NCBI GenBank assembly: GCA_009761415.1
Contig: QUOL01000006.1
Location: 744,001-808,000, forward strand
Direction: 5' to 3'
Source: Sarcomyxa edulis
Taxonomy: Eukaryota > Basidiomycota > Agaricomycetes > Agaricales > Mycenaceae
DNA: 64,000 bases
A model generated the notes under the pieces. The model was not told the DNA's origin, did no database searches, and was given only the letters and a program-made list of their open reading frames with translations. Shown piece by piece: positions 46,786-56,027 of the stretch. Each line of letters starts with the position of its first letter. The first letter of the stretch is position 1. The translations under genes and the position numbers were made by a program.

Positions 46786-47372
46786 TTATTTCTTTTCTGC
46801 TGCCTCAGAGTCCTTCAAGACCTTCTGTGCACGCGCAATCTTGTCCTCTGGGGCGCCCTATAATTCAAACGCAATCAAAGAAACGAGGAGCGTAAGTAAA
46901 GAAGGAGTCACCCCCTCCCCCCGTTCGGTCGGCCGCGAAGAATGAGACCGGAGCTATAAGTAACGCACGTCTGTCTCAAGTTCCTTCAACAACTAGGACA
47001 GGCGCTCATCAATCCTCGTCCAGAAACATACACGTAATATAATATCCGCCAGACATTTCGACGTTACTCACTTGCTTCCTCAATTTCGCTATTTCCTCTT
47101 GTTCTCGTTGGTGGGCGTATTGGTCTAGAGGTACCAGGTTGAATAAATAATCTGGCCCAACGCTACTGTTTGTCCAAAATTAACTCACTCTCTTGAGCTT
47201 GTTCTTTCTTACTATTGAAAAAGTTCAGACCTGGGGAAACGATGGGGTAAAGTTCCACGCACCTGAAACCTTTAGACTGTGCAACACTGCCCTCCTTCGC
47301 ACTGGAGGTATAGCAGCGCCGGGGCAAAGCAGATAATGCGGGAACACGACGTATAGCGGCAAGAGACAACAT
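46786..47372 (-). CDS. INH1: Mitochondrial F1F0-ATPase inhibitor (IF1 family), copy 1
   Basis: Five exons. Exon 1, MLSLAAIRRVPALSALPRRC, is a basic presequence followed by YTSSAKEGSVAQSKGF. After an intron ending caatag comes SKKEQAQE, then NQYAHQREQEEIAKLRKQ, LLKELETD and GAPEDKIARAQKVLKDSEAA, ending EKK with TAA at 46786-46788. EGSVA..KGF and the His-containing helix are the IF1 signature. The protein blocks ATP hydrolysis by F1 when the matrix becomes acid. Because the gene is split into tiny exons, only its first exon shows up as an open frame. It is divergent from ATP14, with start codons separated by 134 bp. Copy 2 is at 62698-63284. Confidence 0.85.
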
Positions 47373-47506
47373 AATGGTGAGAGTGAGGATTCTGAGGAAG
47401 GGGTCGGGTCGTCACGGTATACTAATGTGACCCGTCAGAGTCACATGTGACCAGGGTGACCAGGCATTCCGGGTCTGTCACGCACCTTGTAGAAATATCC
47501 ACCACT
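47373..47506. promoter_or_regulatory. Bidirectional promoter between INH1 and ATP14 (copy 1)
   Basis: 134 bp between two divergent start codons of ATP synthase genes. It contains GTGACCCGTCAGAGTCACATG followed by GTGACCAGGGTGACC, that is, several GTGACC/GTCAC direct and inverted repeats (about 47427-47464), candidate sites for a shared regulator. Repeated at 63285-63418. Confidence 0.55.
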
Positions 47507-48059
47507 ATGTCGTCCCTCCTCCGGCAGGCTGTATGTTTTCGAGTCTCTTCCTGTTGGATGTAAATTTACTCATTTTGTTGTACCCATGTTCTTTGGACAG
47601 GCCCGCACCGTCTCGCGATCTCGCAACTTTACTACATCGGCAGTGGCCCGCAAGGGTATGTTCAATTTAGGATATTCACATCTGGTCCTAAAACTGCATC
47701 TGCTATACAGACCTCGTCCAGGATCTCTACCTCAGAGAACTAAAGGCGTACAAACCTTTGCCTGTGGTGAGCACCCGGTCATTTGTTGGACACACCCATA
47801 CACGGCTAACATCACCCAGGCAAAAGATGCCCACGTCGGCGTTGTCAAACAGTATACCATGCCTCCAACCCCCAAGGCTCCCGTTCTTCCCTCCGACTTA
47901 GCCACAGAGCTTTCGACCTACGATGCGACAGAGCCCACCAGTGCCAGTGCACCTGCTGTCAAAACCCCGAGTTCACCCGAGGAAAGTGTCACCGGCGCAA
48001 ACGCATTCTTGAGCTTCTTGGAGGAAGATTTGCCAGAAGAGGAGGAGGCACACCACTAG
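47507..48059 (+). CDS. ATP14: Mitochondrial ATP synthase subunit h (Atp14), copy 1
   Basis: Exons: MSSLLRQA, ARTVSRSRNFTTSAVARK (mitochondrial presequence), DLVQDLYLRELKAYKPLPV, and AKDAHVGVVKQYTMPPTPKA to an acidic end, LEEDLPEEEEAHH. DLVQDLYLRELKAYKP...AKDAHVG is the subunit h signature. The protein is part of the F0 peripheral stalk in the inner membrane. The first intron is removed between QA and ART; keeping it would start the frame at 47586 instead. Convergent with RPO41. Copy 2 is at 63419-63971. Confidence 0.88.
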
Positions 48060-48088
48060 AAACATATTGTGCTTCCAGTCGCTTGGCC

Positions 48089-48350
48089 GGGAAAAATAGA
48101 ATGGTGCAATTGGTTTTCTTAGCATTCAACGCTATAAATTTCACTGTGATCACTGATATCCAATAATCTCCGTCTATAAATCCGAGAGTGATAAGATACA
48201 TTAATGGGGGGACACCAGCTAAGCAATGCGTTGTAAGTGACTAATAAGTATGCGACTGAGTGAGTGAACGAGTGAGCGAGGATTAGAAAGACAGGTGTTA
48301 GCCGGTGTAAGGACTCGAACGACGAAAAGGAAACCCAGGAAAAAGCCAGT
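48089..48350. other. Convergent 3' region between ATP14 and RPO41
   Basis: First single-copy bases after the visible end of the repeat; contains GAGTGAGTGAACGAGTGAGCGAG, a short tandem-like stretch, and no gene. Confidence 0.5.
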
Positions 48351-50580
48351 CTACGAGAAGAAGTACTGAGAGCCTTTAATGGTCTCGACCTCGAAATTAC
48401 CCTTGGCTGGTAGCGGCGGGAAAAGTGCAGTGAGGTCGACGAATTTACCCAACAACGCGTTGGTTGCCTCCTCGTCCTTCAGGTTTTCCAGCTCCGCTGC
48501 GTCAAGATCGACCTCTTCAGGATCTGCCTCTTCAGCGTCGTGGTCGACGATGTCCTCGTCCTCTATAATCTTGATCTTCGCCGCTGCCTTCTTTCTTGGT
48601 TTTGTGGCACGTTTCTTAGGCGCAACCTCTGTCACCTCCTTCTCCCAGGCCTCTAAGGCAAGGTCCTCATCCGTTGCCAATTTGCTCCTCTGCTCATCGG
48701 TGAGCGCACTAGTACTGCTCTCCTCTACATCTGGTTCCTCCGTATCGGAGATTACCAACAAATCCTTTATAGCCGACAACGACCTGGCTTGTTTGGGAGT
48801 CACTACGATCCTCGTACCAGCGGCATGTAGACCGGTCGACAAAGAGGTCGTTCGGAGAGCGATCAGAGGGACTTTATAGCCTTTGTAACGTTCCATGAAC
48901 TGAAGGTGATCAAGAAGTGAGAAATCTGCACTTCAGATATGGGATCGATCAGAAAACGACGTACCTCGCCATGAAGTTTTCCTAAAACATCAGAAGAGTG
49001 GAGTGCGATAAATGTGTCACGAATAATCTCGGACATCTTATCGATACTGCATGCGTGCGTCCAGTATGAATCGTGTACGGAGGCGAAATTTAATCCTTGT
49101 GTCTAGATATTGATAGTCAGCATCTGGATATGAACAGGGAAGAGATGGCCATACCCGACATTCAAGCGCAGTCAACATCATATGAGTTGCGTCCAGACTA
49201 TGAATGAAATTTGGCGGGAAGGCAGAAGCTTGTTTCTGAGAGTTTACTATCAACGAAGACGAATAAGCCTCTCTTCTCTCTCTCTTGTCTGGGAAGAGCA
49301 CGTACCTTCTGCGGGCGAGTTTGGATCCGAAATATACACACTTTGAAGGGTCGTGCTTATTTGCTTTCTCTTGGTTTTTCTATATGGTTGAACGATCGGG
49401 AGGCCCAACGGCGTAGTCCAAACCACAGAAGTCATTTGTTCTCTCCGTAATCGATCTACAGGGAGCATCTTCTTCCTGCCCAGCTTCTTGGGCTGACCCA
49501 ATTTCTTTTGTTGTGAGAGTTCATGTTCGGCAATGGCTTCTGGAAGACGTTCCTCAGGGATAGATTTCGAGATGAGACGAGCGCAGAGATTGAGCCAAGT
49601 CTGGATCGCCTTCGCTCCACTGAAAAGATCTCCAATGCACAGCAAGACCTGCTTGGCCAGATATGATGCAGCAGGCCAACAATCCTCTTCAGGGATGTCT
49701 TTCCGGTCCTTCAACTGTTTCTCGATCTGGTCTCGAGCGCCGACGAAAGTCACACCGTATACAGTTGTCATGACCTAGCGCCCAGACATAATCAAAAAGT
49801 GCGTTGTTGCCCAAAAGAAAATTCACGCACAGTCTGCTTGACAACTTTCCGAGAGATTTTACCTTGGAGCAATTTTGCGTACGGTTCGCCCTTCTTGATA
49901 TCCTCTTCCAACAGCTTCTCCACCATGTTTCCGACGAATGTGTAAACATCCGACGGCCGGTCTGTAACACTGAGATTGACCTGAGCTGCACCGCGAGCAT
50001 CACCTCCGAGAGCTGCATAATGTTGGAGTCCGTTACATGTCCCATCTTGATGAACGGGAAGGGAGGACATGAATTCGTGGGGATCTGGGGATTCGAGGGC
50101 CGAGTGGAGTTCCATACAGGTGGCTAGGCATTGCCATGGATCGTCTGCTGTAAGCCACCAGCGTTTGCCCTAGAAGTAAGCGATAAGTAACCATCGAGAA
50201 TACAGGCAGACAGAATCGCACATCAAGCGGTTTCGTAGCACTATCATAGATGACCTCTAGATGCTCCTCTACAAAAGCAACACGTTCATCGAAATTGGCC
50301 TTGTCGAACCCGTAAAGATTGGCTAGATGAATTTTCAGCCAACGCAATCCACGTTCGCCAAGTGGTTTCTGTTCGGCGAATTTCAATAGCCCACGACTAA
50401 GATCGTCACCAAGATGGTTAAGATGAGGTGGAATGGGGTATGCGCGCCCACGGAAATCGAGATTGTGAGGGAGATAGAGTGTATCGCCCAGGAACTGTAA
50501 AGCGGAAGTAAGGCAATGGGCTCAAATAGTAGGTGCAAACTGAACGTACGGCACGAGCGATTTCAATCTTGTAATCCGTC
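48351..50580 (-). pseudogene. RPO41: Mitochondrial RNA polymerase, 5' part missing
   Basis: The C-terminal half of a T7-type polymerase: [55 protein letters not shown] (motif A with catalytic Asp), RKVVKQTV joined to MTTVYGVTFVGA (motif B), [15 protein letters not shown] (motif C with catalytic Asp), RYKGYKVPLIAL, an acidic/Lys-rich insert (about 48530-48760), and GSQYFFS at the end. All palm motifs are present, but upstream of TDYKIEIARA (about 50580) the sequence turns into a retroelement RT. The N-terminal domain, the mitochondrial presequence and the 5' exons are absent, so this copy cannot give a normal enzyme. A complete gene may follow the second ATP14 copy outside the window. RPO41 transcribes the mitochondrial genome. 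Confidence 0.8.
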
Positions 50581-51560
50581 TTGGAGGAGGAGGGAGGATG
50601 AGGGAAAGCGGAAAATAGCGCAATCGTCTTCGTATTTGAGTGATGGTTTTACTTCTTCTGCGTTCCAGATGTCCATGCTAGCGTTGGAAATCATACCGGC
50701 GTTGCCGCTGGAGGATGAGCATCCGAAAGGGCCACAGTCATCTAGGTAGAAGCCGAGAGGGCCTTGGGTAACGAACCAGCATTTGTGCTCAGGGTGCATC
50801 GGGCAAGTGCGGTGGAATTTTGCTATGTCTAGTATCATGGCTTGGGCTCCCGGAGGAGCTGAGGCAATCTAGGGAAGGTATAGGTATTAGGCTATGGGCT
50901 AGGTTGTAGGAAACTAAGGTGAAGGAGGCTAAGATACTAAGGTAGGGCTAGGGGTAGGGAGGGGCTACGTGGATGCAAGAGGAGGGAGGCCCAAATAGGC
51001 TACGATAGGAGAGGAGGATATAGTGGAAGAAAAAGGCTTACTGTTTCGCCCATCTCAGTAGCGGAGCTAAAGCGGGTGGGGAATTTATCTTTATCAACGT
51101 AATCATTGGTGGAAGCGTGTTGAGCGTTCGACTTTGAGAGGTGGCGACAGATGCGAATTTTGTCGGGTTCCCCGGCTCCTTGGGGTTGTACTGAAACGAC
51201 GAGAGGTGAGCATTGAAAAGGGCCCTTTACTATGTCCTCGAGCTCCTCGCGAGAGTAAGGGCCGCTCATGCGCTTTGCGGCTACCTCTTCGTCAAGATAT
51301 TCTTGGATGGCTTTCCGGTGATCATTGACGGAGGGGTGGTTCGGGAAAATGACCGTCTTCTTCAGTGCTGGGAACTCCGCCATCGGGAAACCGTCTCGAA
51401 GATTTCTGACTAAGTTCGGGTATGAAGAGGTTAAGTTGTGTTTGTCAAGGAAGAAATCGAAGGCGTCTGGGTTGTATGGGGTCGTGATGCGAGAGAAAAC
51501 TTGTTCGTGGGCTCTGGAACGAATTCGGGGCGAAGGGCGAAAGATTACAGATGGAAGGAT
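50563..51560 (-). pseudogene. Reverse transcriptase fragment of the second YR element
   Basis: The open frame enters from the gag overlap (ITTPYNPDAFDFFLDKHNLT; element 1 has IRTPYSAINFRLFLERC), continues PMAEFPALKK, YLDEEVAAKRMSGPYSREEL and GAGEPDKIRICRHLS to ATEMGET. After an intron at 50869-51041 it resumes IASAPPGAQAMILDIAKFHR (motif with catalytic Asp) and reaches LKYEDDCAIFRFP (Asp pair). The frame then stops at 50563, having run out of RT similarity near 50600. RNase H and everything downstream are lost, so it is inactive. Confidence 0.78.
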
Positions 51561-53327
51561 ATCAACATACGGGAGGGGAAGGGAAGGGAAAGTGCAAGAT
51601 GTGGGTATATGCGCGGACGAGGGTATATGCGCTTCTTCAAGAAGTGTGTGGGTGGTGGATTCAACGAGCTGGTTCGGTTCTGCAAGACCAGGTGAAAGCC
51701 GAGTGTGCGGCGTGACAGAAGGAGCAGAAGTGGGAACGTTTGGAGCCGTGGGTGCAACCCGCTGCTTCTCCGCGGATGTTGTAGGAACGGCAGATGCAAG
51801 ACTGGTCGCTGACGGAGACGAGGTCCTTCCCTCTGAGGGTAGTCTTGGTGGGTTTCCCGTCCTCGAACGTATTGTACGAGCAGTCGTAGATGTTGTGCCC
51901 CGCCCTCGCGCAGATGAGGCAAACCGGAGGGGGAGCGTTACTCCGATCGCCTTCCTGAAAGGAAGTTTTAGACGCGTTGGTGTTGGCGTTTGAACGGGAA
52001 GCCTGAGCGGCGGCTGCTTGGGAAGGGAGAGCTTGGCGAGACGACGATTGGAAAGATGACTGGGATACGTTGGAGGAATTCATGAAGGAGCGGAAACGAT
52101 TTTCTAGACGATTTTCGGATTCTTCAATAGCGAGGCGATTCTTGGCGTCGGAGTAAAGTCGGTCGTATCTTTGGGCGGTGAATTTGTACTTTTCTGTAAC
52201 GTATTCGAGACGGATTTTCATGTCGGTTTCTAGAACAGCCTTGAAGCATTTGATGAAGTCGGGTCTACTAGAAAGCCAAACAAAGTGTTGGTCAATATGC
52301 CAGGACCAGCTACCTTCGTCCGTTCCGTCACTAAAACCAGCCTCAAAACGCGTGAAATTCTGAGCCGCTTCTAGCCATTCGTCTGGGGTGATACTATCTT
52401 CCTTGCCGATGACGGCGAGCAGGGCCTGTATGTCGATAACGTGGTAGGGTTTGTCGCCTCTTTTCTTCGGGTTGATCCTTGTCATCTTGTGGGAACCGGC
52501 GTGCCTGTTGATGTAGTCGAGATTGGCGTTGGTGAACATGTTTATCGACATGTATACTTCTAAGTTGTGGAGTTCGTCCAGTTGGTGACTGAAGCCGCGT
52601 AGTTGGTTACCGCCTGGAATCCATTCGATGTGGTCGTCCAAGGTCCTAATTTTCTTCTTTGGAGGGGAATCGTTTGTCGAGTCGTTCGAGCCGGATCTGC
52701 CCCAGGCGCTATTCAACTTCTTTCGTTTCTGAGGGCTGAATAACGAAAGGAGCTTCTTGAACGCTCCTTCTTTATTGGTAGCCGGGGAGGGGGCATCTTC
52801 AGTGGTAACGGTTATGAGAGAAGACTCATCTGACGCGTCGTCGGGGTATGTGGATGGGTCTGTTATGTGGCAGGCGTGTTTGTAGCCTCTGAGCGCGTTT
52901 CTTTTCGTCTTTTCGGCGTTCATTTCGACTCTATCGCGGTGAGAAAACTTTTGAAGAGCTTTTGAGACGATGTCTGAGATGTGAGTCTTCCTTTTCCTGA
53001 GAGGGGGAGGAAGAGGAGGAGGTGGGAAAGTAGGAGGAGGGGGGGCAGAAGCTCCGGCTCCGGACATGTTGAGAGAAAAAAGGGAGAGAGATATGTAAGT
53101 GCGAGCTCGTCGATGAGAACGACGAAGACGTTCGAAGATAGGATCCCAAAGGGAATGCGCGTCTCATCTGACGCTCGGCTAATGCCGAGAAATCTCACGG
53201 TCGAGTCTTATCGATCAACGAAGAGTTATGAGACGCTATATAGGCTAGGTCGATATACCACTCGTTGCTTATCTTATCCTAAGATAAGTTTGAGCCGCTC
53301 GTTCCTCGCGTCACGTCTTATCGCGGA
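50581..53327 (-). mobile_element. Second YR-type retroelement, 5' part only
   Basis: On the minus strand the order is leader (53068-53327), gag-like ORF and RT up to just past the catalytic YEDD. RNase H, recombinase and right-hand repeats are missing. Its proteins are related to, but clearly distinct from, those of the element at 14663-21320. The left (3') side fuses to RPO41 at about 50580; the right (5') side fuses to TMA64 exon 2 at 53327/53328. The leader has a TATA-like CTATATAG (RC, about 53234-53241) and a palindrome (CTTATCCTAAGATAAG, 53274-53289). Confidence 0.8.
51661..53067 (-). CDS. Gag-like protein of the second YR element
   Basis: 468 residues from ATG 53067. MSGAGASAPPPPTFPPPPLP is a proline-rich start as in element 1. 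Then come a Lys-rich region, a central part with GWL/EWLEAAQNFTRFEAGF and HFVWLSSRPDFIKCFKAVLE, and a C-terminal zinc knuckle CLICARAGHNIYDC (CX2CX4HX4C) followed by a second Cys/His cluster ending FCHAAHSAFTWSC. The frame is intact although the element is truncated downstream. It probably binds element RNA; expression now would depend on its own leader, which is still present. Confidence 0.8.
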   Translation of the reverse strand: MSGAGASAPPPPTFPPPPLPPPLRKRKTHISDIVSKALQKFSHRDRVEMNAEKTKRNALRGYKHACHITDPSTYPDDASDESSLITVTTEDAPSPATNKEGAFKKLLSLFSPQKRKKLNSAWGRSGSNDSTNDSPPKKKIRTLDDHIEWIPGGNQLRGFSHQLDELHNLEVYMSINMFTNANLDYINRHAGSHKMTRINPKKRGDKPYHVIDIQALLAVIGKEDSITPDEWLEAAQNFTRFEAGFSDGTDEGSWSWHIDQHFVWLSSRPDFIKCFKAVLETDMKIRLEYVTEKYKFTAQRYDRLYSDAKNRLAIEESENRLENRFRSFMNSSNVSQSSFQSSSRQALPSQAAAAQASRSNANTNASKTSFQEGDRSNAPPPVCLICARAGHNIYDCSYNTFEDGKPTKTTLRGKDLVSVSDQSCICRSYNIRGEAAGCTHGSKRSHFCSFCHAAHSAFTWSCRTEPAR

Positions 53328-55339
53328 CATTGTACAAGCCTTTTCACTCGACAGTGAAGATGGAATCGGCGACCTCCTCGTACCCGAAGGACTGCTCTCT
53401 GTGAAATTCATAACGCATCTAGATGAACCTGGAGTGCGTAATATGCATCCAAATTGTCACGGTAGATGTCGGTGAATCTGACACGATGCGCAATGATCAC
53501 AGATCGCATACCTAGCACCGAACGGTGACCCTCTGTGGATCACCATAGGGAAAGGCTCTGACGATCATGAGTTGATTCCAACCGGTACCTATCCATCTCA
53601 TTGTCTCGTTTTTTAATTTCTCATCTGTTTGGTTTATCTCCACTGGCAGTTTATTCGCTTTGGAAACACCCAGCCTTGCTTCCGTTCATATCAACACCAT
53701 CCGCCGTGGTGCCCGTTCTAGTAGGCGGCGCAGATCTTATGATCCCAGGAGGTCAGTGGCCTATTCGTCTATTATTGCGTTCTCTCCCCTCATCGCTGCA
53801 CGATGCATAAAGTCGTTCAGCACACACCTTCGTTGAAGAAGGATGAACTTGTCTCCATCGTACAATACGATCACGAACGCGAGGTTGGAACATCTATCGC
53901 CGTAGGTCGAATGGCCTTGGATATGGACGGCCCCGTGGACGGTGGTAGAAGTAAGGGTAAAGCTGTGCATGTCTTGCATACATGGAAAGACCACCTATGG
54001 GACCTCGGAACGAAGGGTGATCTACCTGTGATGACTAGAAAGACAACGGACGAAGAGGGAGATGCGAACATAAACACCAAGGTTGACGAAGCTGGAGTGG
54101 ATGCTATAGCGCAACCCGAACCCGAAACCAAGGATTCAGAGTCTACATATACTCCACAAGGTATGAACAAAGCTCAACGCCATTTGCTCTAATTTTTAAC
54201 CGTCGTTTTCCGCAGAGGTTTCGTCGTTACTCCGAACGTCTCTCCTCCAAGTTATCTACACGACTCTATCCAAACTCCCTGCATCATCCTTTCCCATATC
54301 AGCCACCAACTTCTATTCCCTCCATATACTACCCTCTCGCCCATGTCTATCCGCTTCCTCCCCAAAAACACCCATCGACATCAAACATTCTACGTTCAAA
54401 TCGCTGACAGTCTTCTTGAAGCAGTGCGACAAAGAAGGGCTCATCAAGATCAAAGAGACAAAGTCCGAAATCGTCGTCACCGGCGTATTCCCCAAACACG
54501 TCGACGTCGTCACGCATCGTCCGTACGTGAGCATCAAAGCCGTGGATGCGAAGAGGGAAAAACAAGAAGAGAAAGCCCAGACGGAAAAAGCGAAAGTCAA
54601 AGAGATGACGGTGACCGAGATGTGGAAACCTCATCAACAGACGGTGAAGTTTTTCGAGGGCGCAGGTCATGAGTGAGTCCTGGTCTTGTCTATTCACACC
54701 GCGTCCTGACTATCTATCATGCAGTCCTTCGGCACTGTATACCTTACCCGAGATCAAGCACATCCTGAACACCTATATCACCAACAGAAACCTCGTCAAC
54801 CCCCGCGAACAGCAATACATAAACCTCGATGAGTTGCTCCGGACCTGTCTCATATCTTCGAAATCTACAGAAGTTGTCGAGTTCTTGAAACGCGATGAGG
54901 TGGTAACAAGGGTGGTCGATAAAATGCAGAGTTGGTATGAAATCGACAGTGGCGTAGATGGCAGAGATGCTGTTTTGAAGTATGTCTTTCATCGTGTCAT
55001 CGTTCTATCATAGTCAGCTTACTCACGGGGTGATGTAGGAAAGGCCAACTCAAACCGATAAGTGTGGTGATCAAGATTCGGCAGGGCCGCAAAGCCTCTA
55101 CTCTGATAACGAACTTTGAGTCGTATTCTATCACTGCTGATTTCTTGGCAGACGAGTTAAGGAGGATATGTGCGTCGGCTACGTCTGTGTCGGCTGTCCA
55201 AGGGCTGGGGAAGAATAGTACTGCGATGGAAGTGTTGGTCCAGGGGAAGCAGATGAAGTCTGTAGTGGACTTGTTGCTTGCTCAAGGTGTACCGAGGAAG
55301 TGGATCGAGGGTGTCGATTTGTCGGATAAAAAGAAATGA
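53328..55339 (+). pseudogene. TMA64: TMA64 (eIF2D), 5'-truncated copy 2
   Basis: Identical to 37416-39427 from the third base of the codon for Arg in KHR-IVQAF. The start codon, exon 1 and first part of exon 2 (48 codons, start of the PUA-region domain) are missing; the sequence to the left is the inverted leader of the second YR element. The frame upstream is open without a stop back to an ATG at 52981 on the plus strand, so a chimeric N-terminus is possible on paper. PUA, SWIB-like and SUI1 parts are all retained. Probably non-functional as eIF2D. Confidence 0.85.
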
Positions 55340-56027
55340 GGGGAGGGGGTTCAACGAACGAAGGGTTTCTACTTGGGATGCGCTGCAACTCTTGGGACTC
55401 ATTGTCAACTTCGTACTATCTGTATCTTTGTATCATCAACCTCGTTCCGCTCTGTGACTGCTTCCAATCTGCTGGTCATCTTCTCTGATATGGACTGTTT
55501 ACTAAGAGCGTCGACGTCTGGATCTTGCGAGATTTCATTCTTTTTCATCTATTTTTAGATTCACCGTCTTCATCTAAATCTTCCAGATTTCGCCTCCTTC
55601 GTTCGCATCTACGCTCCCGTGTAGTCTTCATCCTTCCTCACCTCCATACATAACTGCCTTTCGTTCGTAAAAACCTTCGTAAAAACCTTCCGGAAGGGTT
55701 TCGAGCCGCCCCACCCCCGAACTAGTCGGGGAAGATGCCTGATACCCCCCCGCATAGACTGCACCAGCCCCTCCCAGCCCTCAGTAGCCCTTTCTCTTAT
55801 CAGGCCACAATCGTATTCGTGATCCACTCTTCTGCGGGGAATGGAACCTAATTGTACACTATCTATCTTTAGAGGTTGGCCCCTTTTGGCGTCAACGTTC
55901 TGGATGACTCGGATTGCATTGTTTTTCGCGTATATATAAGAAGCGACTCGAGCTCCGAGATGAAGTCTTTCTTTTTAGTCCTGATTCATCTGCGCCCTTC
56001 ACCGTCCTCCAAGTTTCAAGGATAAAA
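55340..56027. other. TMA64-DUR3 intergenic region (copy 2)
   Basis: Identical to 39428-40115, including the TGATAAG motif at 55796-55802 (minus) and TATATATAA at 55931-55939. Confidence 0.6.

Larger units (their letters stand above)
37416..48088. repeat. Segmental duplication, copy 1 (10,673 bp visible)
   Basis: Matches 53328-64000 at a constant offset of 15,912 with no difference found. Left edge: CATTGTACAAGCC is shared, while the base before differs (G versus A). The true right edge may lie further on, since copy 2 leaves the window. Confidence 0.95.

Noticed and set aside
48300..48375. GGACTCGAACG, resembling a tRNA B-box complement
   Set aside because: No matching A-box, cloverleaf or acceptor stem; the stretch is the RPO41 3' end.
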